A stretch of DNA of 11,761 nucleotides from an uncultured Clostridium sp. (lineage in GTDB: Bacteria > Bacillota > Clostridia > TANB77 > CAG-508). The notes below the pieces were generated by a model. That model made no database searches. It was given only the letters and a program-made list of their open reading frames with translations, and was not told the origin of the DNA. Numbering within the stretch: position 1 is the first letter of the stretch; each line of letters opens with the position of its first letter. The stretch lies in contig CATLUC010000042.1 in the NCBI GenBank assembly GCA_950059165.1, positions 1-11,761 on the forward strand. The letters run 5' to 3'. Both the position numbers and the translations under genes were made by a program. Shown piece by piece: positions 1-8,171 of this stretch.

Positions 1-85
1 TCTGCTCTTGTTTTGTATTTAATGTATCAACATATTTAATTCACGGATTCAGGTAAAATAGAAGTCGATATTTAGTGCAATATAT

Positions 86-139
86 ATCAAAGGCGATTTG
101 GCTTTGATAGCTTAAAGTGTATATGCACAAAATATACGC
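86..139 (+). other. Two small hairpins upstream of the leader ORF
   Basis: Two inverted repeats lie between the window start and the first ORF. ATCAAAG (86-92) pairs with CTTTGAT (102-108) around a 9-nt loop. GTGTATAT (117-124) pairs with ATATACGC (132-139) with one U-G pair and a 7-nt loop. Neither is followed by a T-run, so I do not call them terminators. They could be leader-RNA structure or protein-binding sites for the operon that follows. I could not identify a convincing sigma-A promoter in bases 1-150. Confidence 0.3.
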
Positions 140-154
140 TAAGGAAAGGAGAAG

Positions 155-199
155 ATGAAACTATTAAATTGTTTTCTAACAACAAGGAGGGTTGAATGA
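155..199 (+). CDS. 14-codon leader ORF coupled to the next gene
   Basis: A short ORF starts at an ATG preceded by a strong ribosome site (AAGGAAAGGAG, 141-151) and encodes MKLLNCFLTTRRVE. Its TGA (197-199) overlaps the ATG of the next gene (196-198) in an ATGA arrangement. Its two consecutive AGG arginine codons are also the Shine-Dalgarno sequence of the next gene. This geometry is typical of translational coupling: ribosomes ending on the leader would open or hand over to the downstream start. The peptide itself resembles nothing I recognise. Whether it is translated is inferred from the ribosome site and overlap only. Confidence 0.4.
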   Translation: MKLLNCFLTTRRVE

Positions 200-1737
200 A
201 AAAACAGTTTTTACAATTGTCACCAAAGTACTACATATGTCCATATTGTGGACAACTACACACATGGAAACATAATAGCCTAAGTAGAACTAAAATATAT
301 TCGAAGGAGGTATATTGCGAAAATCTTACAAGGTGGGACGATAATGAATATTCAATACAATGTACAGATGATTATCTGTACTACAGTATTGTAAAACCCT
401 GCAAGAAAGTCGCCGAAATAGAAGGAAAAGTACCAATATCTTCTATTTTAGAAGTTGATGAACTATCTATAATAACATTTCCTGTTGAATTAACAACAAA
501 ACAATATGTATCATGTAGTAACTGCCATAGTTGCAGTTTTGTAGAAAAATGTTACTTTTGTAGGTTGGGTGAGATAGGAGATGGCAGAGAAATAAAAATG
601 CAACTTGGATTTGTATTTGATGAAGCTGAGTACAAAAGTATTATGAATCAAAAACAGAGAAATATTGAGGAACCCAAACCAATTGAATCTTCAAAAGAGC
701 AGAATATCTGCAAAGAAGGTCAAAATGAAAATCCAAAAACAGAAAAGGAGAGAACAATTATGGCAGAAAAAACAAAAAAAACAAGTATCAAGGAAACCTT
801 GTATGAAAGATCTCCAAAGGAGAACATCGAAAAAATTAAGGAGTTTGCCAATAAGTATAAGTCTACCTTGAGATGGCTGGTTCCTACAGTATCAGTATAT
901 GCAGCATACCGGATTTTAAACTCGAAAGAGTTTGACCTTTCGGTAAATAATGTCTCAGACGTATGCGAAAAGAAACTGGGCTTTAAAATCGGATTCTTAG
1001 AAAATAAAAAAGCCCTTAAGGAGCTGATGACACTCGGCGGAATTTCAGCTGGTGCATATGGAGCGATGAAGGCAGTGTCAAGCCTATTTGCAAACAAAGA
1101 GGAAGACGATGTTTCTGTTGAAGACGTAGAAGATGGAATGGACAGAATAGAGGCTGTTAGGAAGAAATTTTCTTGGCTACAGCCAAAGCTGGAAGATATG
1201 TTACCAATAGCTTTCAGTGTGATTGTAGTTTATTCTGTTTTGCATAAGCCAAGCTTTAATGGAAAATTTGCAACCAAGATATTTGATTTGGTAGAAGATG
1301 CCAAGTTCAGCATTGGCACATATGTGGAGCTTGCAAGAATGTTCATTGAGGACAAATTCAATCTTAACCTGTCTGACGAAGAAGAACAGCGTAAGGTAAA
1401 AATTTGTGCTATTTTAGTAGCTTTAATCGGCATAACCATTTTTCTGTATGGAAAGAAAGTTATAGGGAAGACCGATGATGAGCCGAAAGAGGAGAACTCC
1501 AATGCAAGCGAAAATGTAGCAAAATTTGTGGAAGAGGCAAGAAAGATTATTAAAAAAATCGCACCATCGGTATATACAACTTTAGTTACATTTTTGGTAT
1601 CAAAAAAGCTTCTGCAACTTGAAGATGAGGACTGGGACGACTTGGAAGGAAACGTGTATGCAGAGAAAGAGACTGTTGAGGCTGAAATAAAAGAAACAGG
1701 GGAAGCCGACGCAATAGCTGAGACTGTAACTAAATAA
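196..1737 (+). CDS. Unknown Cys-rich protein with several hydrophobic segments
   Basis: I do not recognise this 513-aa protein. The start is supported by AAGGAGG at 184-190. Residues 1-125 are Cys-rich: CPYC at 15-18, Cys 41, 56 and 69, CxxCxxC at 107-113 and CYFC at 119-122, which suggests one or two zinc-ribbon-like folds. Residues 150-225 are charged and probably disordered. The C-terminal part has hydrophobic stretches near 226-241, 277-298, 335-350, 401-423 and 455-473 separated by acidic linkers; three of them share a weak pattern (Pro, then V/I/Y-rich, then Lys), suggesting a repeated membrane or helical unit. An internal ATG at 760 (Met189), with AAAGGAG just upstream (744-750), lies exactly at the junction and could produce the C-terminal part alone. 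Codon use (CTG, GGC, GCC, one CGG at 910-912) differs from the AT-rich neighbours and suggests a mobile element or prophage origin. Function unknown. Confidence 0.75.
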   Translation: MKKQFLQLSPKYYICPYCGQLHTWKHNSLSRTKIYSKEVYCENLTRWDDNEYSIQCTDDYLYYSIVKPCKKVAEIEGKVPISSILEVDELSIITFPVELTTKQYVSCSNCHSCSFVEKCYFCRLGEIGDGREIKMQLGFVFDEAEYKSIMNQKQRNIEEPKPIESSKEQNICKEGQNENPKTEKERTIMAEKTKKTSIKETLYERSPKENIEKIKEFANKYKSTLRWLVPTVSVYAAYRILNSKEFDLSVNNVSDVCEKKLGFKIGFLENKKALKELMTLGGISAGAYGAMKAVSSLFANKEEDDVSVEDVEDGMDRIEAVRKKFSWLQPKLEDMLPIAFSVIVVYSVLHKPSFNGKFATKIFDLVEDAKFSIGTYVELARMFIEDKFNLNLSDEEEQRKVKICAILVALIGITIFLYGKKVIGKTDDEPKEENSNASENVAKFVEEARKIIKKIAPSVYTTLVTFLVSKKLLQLEDEDWDDLEGNVYAEKETVEAEIKETGEADAIAETVTK

Positions 1738-1757
1738 ATAGTTTTATCTTTATCCAA

Positions 1758-1800
1758 CCCACCTAAGGCAATTTGCCTTGGGTGGGGTTTTAATTTTTTT
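1758..1800 (+). terminator. Strong intrinsic terminator
   Basis: A 12-bp stem (1758-1769 with 1775-1786; the T1764-G1780 pair is a wobble) with a 5-nt loop is followed by GGTTTTAATTTTTTT. It ends transcription of the 513-aa gene and separates it from the sporulation genes. Confidence 0.9.
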
Positions 1801-1861
1801 GGCATAAAACTAATCATCTCCTAATATATATGTAAAAAGAATAAATAAGGAGGTAAACTAG

Positions 1862-3412
1862 ATGGTATTAGAAACAATGAACGAAAATTTATGTGTAAAT
1901 AAATTAGTAGCATCAAAAAAAGACATCATCATGGTAGAGGGGGAGATGATAGTACCAGATTCCAAGCCAGACATATTAAACACAATTTGTACAAGTGGGG
2001 TAGTATGTGTATACAAAAAAGAAGTATTAGATGAAAAAGTAAGAATTGACGGAAACATCAATACATATATTATGTACTTAGCAGATGACACACAAGACAA
2101 AGTAAGAGGAATTAATACAAGTTTAGACTTTTCAGAAGTAATACAAGTTTCAAATGCACAAAATGGTATGGAATCTGTAATACAAACAAAACTAAAATCT
2201 ATTGAATGCAAAGTAATCAATGGAAGAAAAGTAGGAATAAAAGCAACATTAGAAGTTGACATCAAAATATATGCAAAAGAAGAGGTAGAAATTATAAATG
2301 ACATACAAAATGCAGATGGAATTCAAATGCTAAAAGAAGACCTTAGAATCAATTCTTTAGTCGGAATGGGAGAAAACAAAATTTATACAAAAGACAACAT
2401 TTCTATTGATAATATTGACAATCTAGCAGAGATTTTAAAAACAGATATAGCAATTACAGACAAAGATGTAAAACTAAGTTACAATAAAATTTTAGCCAAA
2501 GCAGAAGCAAGAGTAAAAATAATGTATTTAACAGAAGACAACAGGGTAAATAGCTTAGACACAAAAATACCAGTTGTAGGATTTATAGACATACCAAATG
2601 TAACAGAAGAAAACATTTGTGACCTAGACTATGAAATAAAAAATATGGTAATAAAACCAAACGCCCAAGAAGAACATTCTATTTATATAGAACTTGAAAT
2701 TGGTGTAATGGCTATGGTGTATGAAGAAAAACAAATAAACCTTATCCAAGACCTATATAGTCCATCTGAGAATTTAGAATTTAATAAAAAGAAAATTACA
2801 ACAATAACAAATAAACAAACACGTAAAGAAATCAAACAAATTAGAGAAAAGATAGAAGTAGAAGGACTAGAAAACAAAAACATAATTGATGTAGATGTAT
2901 GCCCAGTAATTGAAAGGCAAGAAAACCTTAGTGACAAAGTTATTTATACAGGAAGCTTAGAAATTAACTTCATTTTGTCAAACCAAGAATTGCAAATGGA
3001 AGTTAGAAATAGCAAATTGCCATTTGAATACCAAGTAGATGGGGTAGAAGATGCAGAAAATACAAATAGTAGATTAGACATAGAAGTTGCAAACCAAGAC
3101 TTTTTAGTTCAAGATGGTGGAATGGTTACAGGAAATGTTGATTTATTAATGAATAGTGATATGTATAAAAATACAAATATGAATATTATGAATGAAATCC
3201 AAACAAATGGGGAAAGAGAAGCACAAGATTATGGATTAATTCTTTACATTGTAAAAAAAGGAGATACTTTATGGCAAATAGCTAAAAAGTATGGAAGTAC
3301 TATTGATGATATTGTAAGAACAAATGGAATAGAAGACCCAAATAAAATAGTTCCAGGACAAAAGATTTTTATTCCACGTTACACAAAAATAGGAGTAAAG
3401 GTTGAAGCATAA
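1862..3412 (+). CDS. sipL: SipL-like spore morphogenesis protein (SPOCS plus LysM)
   Basis: This 516-aa protein has the architecture of Clostridioides difficile SipL: tandem SPOCS (DUF3794) domains across about residues 20-430 and one C-terminal LysM domain at about 462-506, with the hallmark YIVKKGDTLWQIAKKYG start and a PGQKIFIP end. In SipL the LysM domain binds the SpoIVA ATPase on the forespore surface and the protein helps encase the developing spore with coat; it is made in the mother cell. The start is fixed by AAGGAGG at 1848-1854, seven bases before the ATG. yunB follows 35 nt later on the same strand, so the two probably form a sporulation operon, presumably under a mother-cell sigma factor, although I could not define that promoter. 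Codon use is strongly AT-biased and no CGG occurs. SPOCS proteins form paralogous families, so the exact orthology to SipL is likely but not proven. Confidence 0.8.
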   Translation: MVLETMNENLCVNKLVASKKDIIMVEGEMIVPDSKPDILNTICTSGVVCVYKKEVLDEKVRIDGNINTYIMYLADDTQDKVRGINTSLDFSEVIQVSNAQNGMESVIQTKLKSIECKVINGRKVGIKATLEVDIKIYAKEEVEIINDIQNADGIQMLKEDLRINSLVGMGENKIYTKDNISIDNIDNLAEILKTDIAITDKDVKLSYNKILAKAEARVKIMYLTEDNRVNSLDTKIPVVGFIDIPNVTEENICDLDYEIKNMVIKPNAQEEHSIYIELEIGVMAMVYEEKQINLIQDLYSPSENLEFNKKKITTITNKQTRKEIKQIREKIEVEGLENKNIIDVDVCPVIERQENLSDKVIYTGSLEINFILSNQELQMEVRNSKLPFEYQVDGVEDAENTNSRLDIEVANQDFLVQDGGMVTGNVDLLMNSDMYKNTNMNIMNEIQTNGEREAQDYGLILYIVKKGDTLWQIAKKYGSTIDDIVRTNGIEDPNKIVPGQKIFIPRYTKIGVKVEA

Positions 3413-3447
3413 TTACACTTTTTTATAACCTATTTGAGAAAGGATTG

Positions 3448-4178
3448 ATGGTAAAGATGCATAAAATTTATTCTAGACCTAGAATAAGAATACCAAAAAT
3501 TATTATACCATCAAGAAAAAGAATTCAAAATGAAAAGTCAAGAAAAATAGCAACAATATTTATTATTTTAGTAATAGCTTTTTCAACTGTTAAGCTTATT
3601 TTAGATGCAGTATTGCCAATATTTGATACATTGTGCGAAAATAGAACAAAGTCGATAGCAACAATTGTTTCTAATGAACAAGCTACAAATGTAATGAAAG
3701 AGCATAGCTATGATGAAATATTTTCACTAGAAAAAGATAATAATGGCAACATCACGATGATAAAATCAAATGTTGTACCAATAAATGAAATAATTTCTGA
3801 TGTTGCCAATAAAATTCAAGAGGAAATTAATAATAAGGGGAGAGAAAACATAGAAATTGCTATTCGGAAGCTTTACAGGTTTTAAATTACTAGCAGGAAG
3901 AGGACCTCGGTGTTAAAATAAGAATATCAACAATAGGAAATGTAGAAACTGATTTGCGTAGTGAATTTTCAGCCCAAGGGATTAATCAAACTCTTCATAG
4001 AGTTTATTTACAGGTAAAATGTAATGTGAGTATATTGACACCTTTTGATAATATTTCTCGCGAAATTACTAATCAGGTTTTGCTTATGGAAAATGTGATA
4101 GTTGGTGGAATTCCAAATACTTATTATAATTTAGAAGGTTTAAATGGAAGTAGTGATGCTTTGGAAGTGATTGAATAA
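3448..4178 (+). CDS. yunB: YunB-type sporulation protein, split by two +1 frameshifts
   Basis: Residues 1-139 read in the first frame: basic N-terminus, one membrane segment (about 30-50), then the soluble domain. The frame then fails at an ATT-CGG junction (3862-3867). Skipping C3865 gives I-GSFTGFKLLAGRGP in the next frame, which fails at CCT-CGG (3905-3910). Skipping C3908 gives GVKIRIS and continues through GINQTLHRVYLQV and VIVGGIPNTYY to the TAA at 4176-4178. These are the conserved YunB blocks in the right order. The reconstituted length is 242 aa, close to the roughly 250 aa of Bacillus YunB, which is needed for normal spore formation and is made under SigE. Without recoding the product is about 145 aa and lacks the conserved C-terminal half. 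Start choice: ATG 3448 follows AGAAAGGA closely; TTG 3445 and ATG 3457 are alternatives. The intact coding on both sides of both breaks argues against old pseudogene decay. Confidence 0.8.
3862..3868 (+). other. Putative +1 frameshift site A (ATT-CGG-A)
   Basis: The zero frame reads ATT CGG AAG and soon meets a stop. Omitting C3865 gives ATT GGA AGC, which encodes the Gly of the conserved GSFTG block of YunB. The codon at the break is CGG and the +1 codon is GGA. Confidence 0.6.
3905..3911 (+). other. Putative +1 frameshift site B (CCT-CGG-T)
   Basis: After site A the frame reads CCT CGG TGT TAA. Omitting C3908 gives CCT GGT GTT AAA and continues the YunB sequence to its natural end. The codon at the break is again CGG and the +1 codon is GGT. 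Confidence 0.6.
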
Positions 4179-4205
4179 AAAAGCCTGTACCATTTGGTAT
4201 AGGCT
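4177..4205 (-). terminator. Terminator between yunB and the restriction gene
   Basis: A 10-bp stem (4182-4191 with 4196-4205, one G-T pair) with a 4-nt loop. On the minus strand it is followed by six T (complement of A 4177-4182), so it is a good terminator for the restriction-modification operon. On the plus strand the tail is T-poor, so it would act weakly after yunB. Confidence 0.75.
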
Positions 4206-4222
4206 ATATTGTATGAAAAATA

Positions 4223-5212
4223 TTATGCTTTATAAATATTTTCCCTGTGATATTGTAAATATGCAATTCTTTTTTCATCTAAAGGTAAATATTCTATAAT
4301 TTTATTTGTATATATGTTTAATCTCTTTTGATTCATTGGAGAAATCCAAGGAGATACATACAATTTTTTATCATTATCAAAAGTGATAAATCCTTGGTCA
4401 AACAATCTATCATAAGTAGGTGTTAGCATAAAACCATTTTTAGGGTCTATTTTTTCTTTATCATCTGATTTTGACCAAGGTTTTATATGTGAAGCAATAA
4501 GCATTCTTTCATCATTAACTAATGTAAAGGGACAAAATGGACATTCTAATAGCAATTTATTCCTATATTCTCCTTGACCTATTCTAGCTTTAATCATTGT
4601 TTCTTTCAATTTTTGGGAAATATTAGGCTTACTATTTATTTCATTTTCTTGTTCTACTTCTTTTGGCATTTTGTAACCTACTATGTCTGGTCTATAGTCT
4701 ACAAACATTCTAAAATAAAACAAATTATTATTGTTGTTATCTTTTAATTTTAATATAGATAAATAAGAAATATTTGGAAGACCAATGTTTCTCATTAAGT
4801 CATAATACTCTGAATCTGCATTCATATAAACTCTAGGTGGGGCAACATCTACTCTATATAATCTAAAATTAAGAAACCCATCACTTAATTTATCTATTTC
4901 ACTTTCCATTATATTATATCTATTACCCATTGTGTCTTTTTTTATATATGGTTGTTGAGGGTTTAAATATTCATCTTTTGAATCTAATAAAAATTTTTTC
5001 AAATCTTTTTTTAAAAAGAAACAATTTATATCTTGAAAATTATTGAAAAAATTTGCTAATCTGTCTCCAATATTGCCAACATATAATTTAGCTTCTCCAT
5101 GTCCTGTGCCAATTTTATTATCTTTAACAAACGAATCTGCTAATGTAATATATTCTAGTGTATCTTCAACTATAAATTTTTTATTATTTATTATAAGTGT
5201 TGAATTATTCAT
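4223..5212 (-). CDS. HNH-family type II restriction endonuclease
   Basis: A 329-aa protein with a C-terminal HNH nuclease domain of the HNH_2 type (about residues 205-280). Visible motifs are QGEYRNKLL, Cys224/Cys227, the catalytic SHIKPW block (His242), NG at 259-260 and the YDRLFDQGFITF end block. The N-terminal 200 residues resemble nothing I can name and probably supply DNA recognition or dimerisation. The ATG overlaps the methyltransferase stop by 1 nt (TGATG), with GGAGGAAG inside the methyltransferase tail as its ribosome site, so the two are translationally coupled, methylase first. That order fits a type II restriction-modification pair in which the methylase accumulates before the nuclease. 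The recognition sequence cannot be read from the protein. Confidence 0.85.
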   Translation of the reverse strand: MNNSTLIINNKKFIVEDTLEYITLADSFVKDNKIGTGHGEAKLYVGNIGDRLANFFNNFQDINCFFLKKDLKKFLLDSKDEYLNPQQPYIKKDTMGNRYNIMESEIDKLSDGFLNFRLYRVDVAPPRVYMNADSEYYDLMRNIGLPNISYLSILKLKDNNNNNLFYFRMFVDYRPDIVGYKMPKEVEQENEINSKPNISQKLKETMIKARIGQGEYRNKLLLECPFCPFTLVNDERMLIASHIKPWSKSDDKEKIDPKNGFMLTPTYDRLFDQGFITFDNDKKLYVSPWISPMNQKRLNIYTNKIIEYLPLDEKRIAYLQYHRENIYKA

Positions 5213-6930
5213 CAGTCTTCCTCCTCCAAGTTATAGCATTTTAATATTTCTTCCATTATTGACATTAGTACATTTACAACTATAGAATTTCCAGCTTGTT
5301 GGTACATTGCAGTGTCTGAAACAACAATTTGAAAATCATCACTAAATCCCATTAAGCGTAAGCACTCTCTAGGAGTAAGCTTTCTTAATCTTCCTTCTGT
5401 TGTAACATAATTATCTACTCCAGCTCTATGCATTTTGTGCATTGTTGTTAATAAAGGTCTTGCAACATCTAAATCAACTTGTGGTTTAGAATAAAATCCT
5501 TTTGTACCAGTTGCCATTACATATTTTTCGACTTTATCTGAAAGAAAATATTTATCTAATTCTTGCATGGTTTTTTCTTTATCTGTATTTTCTTCTTCGA
5601 AAACAAAATCTCCATGCCAATTAAATTGTTGATTTTTCTTTTCACATAAAGCAATATCACCATCAATTTGTGTATATCGTTTGTTTAAATTTTCTGAATC
5701 TGTAACAAATTTTACACCTTTTTTTGGTAAATAGTATCTACCATATACATTATCTAGTAAAAAACTTTTCATTGTTTTATCTAATTTTATTGGTGCAGGA
5801 AAAGTGAACTTTTTATTTAATTTTAAGTCATTTCTAAAGCCAATAACATATAATCTTTCTCTATTTTGAGGAATTCCGTAGTCTTTAGCATTTAAAACTT
5901 TATAATCCCAAGTATAATCTAAATCTGTAAATACTTTTTGCATAGTTTCCCAAGTTCTTCCATTATCATTACTTAATACTGCTTTTACATTTTCATAAAT
6001 AAATACTTTTGGTTTTAATTCTGAAACTAATCTTGCATATTCATAAAATAAAGTACCTCTTGTATCTTCTAAACCTCTTTGTTTTCCAACTAAACTAAAT
6101 GATTGACAAGGACTTCCACCAACAAATAAATCAACCTCATTTTTGTATTGTCTACCATCTAAAAAGGAAACATTCCAATGAAATTTGTCTTTTCCTATTT
6201 TATAATTTGCCAAATAACTTTTCATTACTTGATTTTGGGAATCTTTACTTTTATATAAATTATCTACATAGAATTTTTTCTTTCCGTAATCATCAATTTT
6301 ATCTAATTCATTTTTTATCTTATAAGTATTAATTCTTTCATGTAACATTGATAAAAATTCACAATTTTCTTTCATATTTTTTTCGATTTTCTTAAAACCA
6401 TATTTAGTAGATAGTTTTTCTAAATTTTTTATAAAAGAAAATTCTTTAGAATTAAAATCTTTCAAAAGTAATAAAGCAGTTTGAATTATTTTATATTTTT
6501 GATTTTCATTGGCTGAAGTTATTACACTTTTTAGTAATTTATCAAGCTTTTTTATTTTAGTTATTGATAAATCCTTATTATCAATAACATTTTCTTTAAT
6601 AAAATTTTGTAAATCTTTGATTGTATTTGTAATATCAAAATCGCAATTAGAAAGTATTTTTTGCAAATTTTCTAATCGGTTTTCACAGTCTTTTAATTTT
6701 TCGTTTAATTCTTTTTTTTCTACTTCATCACAATTATTTATGTTTTTAATTATTTCATTTAATGAATTTATTTCATTTTTTATTATAATTAAATCTTCAT
6801 CTATTTCTTTAGATAGAATATTTATATCTCCATTATCACAGGCAAAAACAATTTTATGGTCTAATCCCATTCTATCTAATGCGTGTTCTATTGCACCTAT
6901 TCCACTAAATACTGTTGCTAATTTTATCAT
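5212..6930 (-). CDS. DNA (cytosine-5) methyltransferase with large insertion
   Basis: A 572-aa C5-cytosine methyltransferase. Motif I is ATVFSGIGAIE (residues 5-15), the SAM-binding acidic region is VFACDNG (28-34), motif IV is GGSPCQSFS (271-279) with catalytic Cys275, motif VI is YENV (312-315), motif VIII is QNRERLYVIGF (355-365), followed by a variable target-recognition region and by motifs IX (RKLTPRECLRLMGF) and X (QAGNSIVVNVLMSIM). Between motif I and motif IV lies about 180-200 residues, rich in Lys, Glu, Ile and Leu and probably helical or coiled-coil (about 36-217), which makes the enzyme much longer than the usual 320-420 aa. The block from about 218 (YVDNLYK to FLDGRQY) looks like normal core again. 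The start has AAAAGGAA about 10 nt upstream. It modifies DNA to protect it from the HNH partner encoded next. Confidence 0.92.
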   Translation of the reverse strand: MIKLATVFSGIGAIEHALDRMGLDHKIVFACDNGDINILSKEIDEDLIIIKNEINSLNEIIKNINNCDEVEKKELNEKLKDCENRLENLQKILSNCDFDITNTIKDLQNFIKENVIDNKDLSITKIKKLDKLLKSVITSANENQKYKIIQTALLLLKDFNSKEFSFIKNLEKLSTKYGFKKIEKNMKENCEFLSMLHERINTYKIKNELDKIDDYGKKKFYVDNLYKSKDSQNQVMKSYLANYKIGKDKFHWNVSFLDGRQYKNEVDLFVGGSPCQSFSLVGKQRGLEDTRGTLFYEYARLVSELKPKVFIYENVKAVLSNDNGRTWETMQKVFTDLDYTWDYKVLNAKDYGIPQNRERLYVIGFRNDLKLNKKFTFPAPIKLDKTMKSFLLDNVYGRYYLPKKGVKFVTDSENLNKRYTQIDGDIALCEKKNQQFNWHGDFVFEEENTDKEKTMQELDKYFLSDKVEKYVMATGTKGFYSKPQVDLDVARPLLTTMHKMHRAGVDNYVTTEGRLRKLTPRECLRLMGFSDDFQIVVSDTAMYQQAGNSIVVNVLMSIMEEILKCYNLEEED

Positions 6931-6976
6931 TTTCTTTGCGTTCCTTTTCTTTATTTATTGCAGTTTATTCTATCAT

Positions 6977-7025
6977 AAAAAAAAAAAAAAAAAAAACACT
7001 TTTTAACAAATTTTGTTTAAAAGTG
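6977..7025 (-). terminator. tRNA terminator with a 20-nt homopolymer tract
   Basis: An imperfect 29-nt palindrome (6997-7025, 7 bp, one mismatch, then AT pairs) on the minus strand is followed directly by 20 consecutive T (A 6977-6996 on the plus strand). It lies just after the 3' end of tRNA-Met and should terminate it. The tract is much longer than a terminator needs and lies about 50 bp before the methyltransferase start. Confidence 0.75.
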
Positions 7026-7033
7026 TAATTGTA

Positions 7034-7110
7034 TGGTAGCGAAGATGTGATTCGAACACATGACCCTTCGGGTATGAACCGAATGCTCTAGCCAACTGAG
7101 CTACTTCGCC
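7034..7110 (-). tRNA. tRNA-Met (CAU), elongator type
   Basis: The minus strand gives a complete 77-nt cloverleaf. The acceptor arm GGCGAAG pairs with CTTCGCT (first pair G-U), the D arm is AGCTCAGTTGGCTAGAGC, the anticodon stem TTCGG/CCGAA encloses the loop TTCATAC (anticodon CAU), and the T arm contains GTTCGAATC. The 3' CCA is encoded. The body closely follows Firmicutes elongator tRNA-Met; an initiator would have a mismatched first pair and GGG/CCC in the anticodon stem. A tRNA-Ile2 with a lysidine-modified CAU is less likely from the acceptor and anticodon-stem sequence. Confidence 0.95.
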
Positions 7111-7126
7111 ATATATAACGATATCT

Positions 7127-7155
7127 ATTATAAATGTAGTTTGTACATTTGTCAA
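7127..7155 (-). promoter_or_regulatory. Consensus sigma-A promoter of tRNA-Met
   Basis: On the minus strand TTGACA (7150-7155), a 17-nt spacer and TATAAT (7127-7132) match the consensus in every position. The expected start is about 10 nt before the tRNA 5' end. Confidence 0.92.
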
Positions 7156-7233
7156 GATAAAAATACAAGAAAATTAAATTTTTTTCATAAATTGGCGTTA
7201 CAAATAAAAGAGTACTTAAAGTAATAAAAGATT

Positions 7234-7254
7234 ACTATAAGTATTTCTTATAGT
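7234..7254 (-). terminator. Weak hairpin at the end of the 127-aa gene
   Basis: ACTATAAG (minus strand) pairs perfectly with CTTATAGT around a 5-nt loop; the stop codon lies inside the stem. The tail (AATCTTTTATT) is only moderately T-rich, so termination may be partial. Confidence 0.45.
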
Positions 7255-7631
7255 GTTTTTTCAATATCATTTTCATTTTGACGTTTTGATGGTTGTTCCT
7301 TTACTTGTTGTTTTTCTGGAGTTTTGATTTTTGTTTTTGTTTTTTGAGCATCTAAAAATGCTCCAGTTTCTTTATTAGGTTTAGGATAATTTTCTGCTCT
7401 TGATAGTTCTGCCATCTTTTCTACTTTTTTTAATGTGTTTGATAATTCTGCTATTTCTTCTGGTGTTCCATCAGAACAATCTGCAACTTCTTGTTCATGT
7501 GTTTTTGGAGCATCTTCTTCCCCGAAAACAGTTTTCCCAACTTTTGACAATTTAGCTGCAGGTTCTAAATTTGTATTTTCATTTTCTATTGTTTGATTAT
7601 TATCTTCTTTATTTTCCATATTTAATATCAT
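7248..7631 (-). CDS. Hypothetical charged, probably disordered protein
   Basis: A 127-aa protein very rich in Glu, Lys, Asn, Thr and Gln, with one Cys, no membrane segment and no domain I can name. The middle (about residues 55-80, PEEIAELSNTLKKVEKMAEL) could form one amphipathic helix; the last 40 residues are Lys/Gln/Pro-rich and look disordered. AAAGGA abuts the ATG at 7631; the next in-frame ATG (7622, MENKEDNN) lies 12 nt after that site, so the true start is uncertain. A good promoter lies upstream at 7665-7694, and codon use matches the native genes. It is probably a real single-gene unit. Function unknown. Confidence 0.65.
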   Translation of the reverse strand: MILNMENKEDNNQTIENENTNLEPAAKLSKVGKTVFGEEDAPKTHEQEVADCSDGTPEEIAELSNTLKKVEKMAELSRAENYPKPNKETGAFLDAQKTKTKIKTPEKQQVKEQPSKRQNENDIEKTL

Positions 7632-7664
7632 TCCTTTACCGAAAATATAAACTTCTACTTTTCA

Positions 7665-7694
7665 ATTATAACACATAATAAGCGATAAAATCAA
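7665..7694 (-). promoter_or_regulatory. Sigma-A promoter with inverted repeat at -35
   Basis: On the minus strand TTGATT (7689-7694), an 18-nt spacer and a perfect TATAAT (7665-7670) precede the 127-aa gene. The -35 element is one arm of an inverted repeat, AATCAA-N7-TTGATT (7689-7707 on the plus strand), which could be an operator. Confidence 0.75.
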
Positions 7695-7750
7695 GGCTTT
7701 TTTGATTTAACTTGTTGATGTTATTTAAGCAGAAGCTTTTTTGTAAAAAA

Positions 7751-7800
7751 TTAATTAAAAAATTAAAACCCCAATGCTTCATAACATGAAACATAGGGGT
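7751..7800 (-). terminator. Terminator of the 62-aa gene
   Basis: On the minus strand a long hairpin runs from ACCCC (7800 side) to GGGGT (7768 side): ACCCC/GGGGT, ATG/CAT and TTCAT/ATGAA pairs with two internal mismatches and a 3-nt loop, followed by TTTTAATTTTTT. It lies 8 nt beyond the stop codon of the small gene. Confidence 0.88.
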
Positions 7801-7807
7801 CACATTA

Positions 7808-7996
7808 TCAATAATAACGGCATAAAGTGTCTAAAGACCGAAGAATAGCATCGCCAAATGCAATATCATTCGGTTCTAACGTCCAATATGCTCCGTTAAA
7901 AGAGCGTACAGCTACGCAAACCTTTTTGCCGTCGTTATCAAAAACGGCAGCTTTGGCTGTCTGATGTCCTTCATGGACATATTCTATCTTTCCCAT
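7808..7996 (-). CDS. 62-aa orphan protein with a hairpin-enclosed start
   Basis: A 62-residue soluble protein I do not recognise, mixed beta-type sequence (AKAAVFDNDGKKVCVAVRSF) followed by an acidic loop and a helix-like end (FGDAILRSLDTLCRYY). The start is certain: AAGGAGGTGA lies 8 nt before the ATG. Ribosome site and start codon lie in an 8-bp hairpin. It has its own promoter and terminator and so is a monocistronic unit. Its codon use (GCG, CGG, GCC, CTG-type) is less AT-biased than its neighbours, suggesting acquisition. It contains an in-frame CGG (Arg53, 7838-7840) where a +1 shift would read GGT CTT TAG and stop. Function unknown; a small regulator or mobile-element accessory protein is possible but unproven. 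Confidence 0.7.
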   Translation of the reverse strand: MGKIEYVHEGHQTAKAAVFDNDGKKVCVAVRSFNGAYWTLEPNDIAFGDAILRSLDTLCRYY

Positions 7997-8017
7997 AAGT
8001 CTTCACCTCCTTATGGG
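7992..8017 (-). promoter_or_regulatory. Hairpin holding the ribosome site and start codon
   Basis: In the mRNA, CCCATAAG pairs perfectly with CTTATGGG. The 10-nt loop GAGGTGAAGA carries most of the Shine-Dalgarno, and the ATG of the 62-aa gene lies within the 3' arm. The stem would hide the start codon, so translation could depend on opening the hairpin by a protein, ligand or temperature. Confidence 0.6.
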
Positions 8018-8048
8018 TCTCTACCTAAAAATAAAAAGGCAGGTACTA

Positions 8049-8066
8049 GAACTGTAAAAACAGTTC
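8049..8066 (-). other. Leader hairpin GAACTG-N6-CAGTTC
   Basis: A 6-bp perfect stem around a 6-nt loop lies in the 5' leader of the 62-aa gene, between its promoter and the ribosome-site hairpin. A further AACAGTTG (8071-8078) nearby could compete for pairing. No T-run directly follows, so it is not a clear terminator. Confidence 0.35.
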
Positions 8067-8086
8067 CATCAACAGTTGCTTATTAA

Positions 8087-8115
8087 ATTATACATCAAGA
8101 TTACATAAAAGTCAA
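8087..8115 (-). promoter_or_regulatory. Sigma-A promoter of the 62-aa gene
   Basis: On the minus strand TTGACT (8110-8115), a 17-nt spacer and a perfect TATAAT (8087-8092). Transcription would start near 8080, giving a leader of about 80 nt that contains both hairpins. Confidence 0.8.
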
Positions 8116-8171
8116 AAATTAACAATCAAAACTTTTATATATGGCCTTGAGAGCCAGTAAACACAATAAAA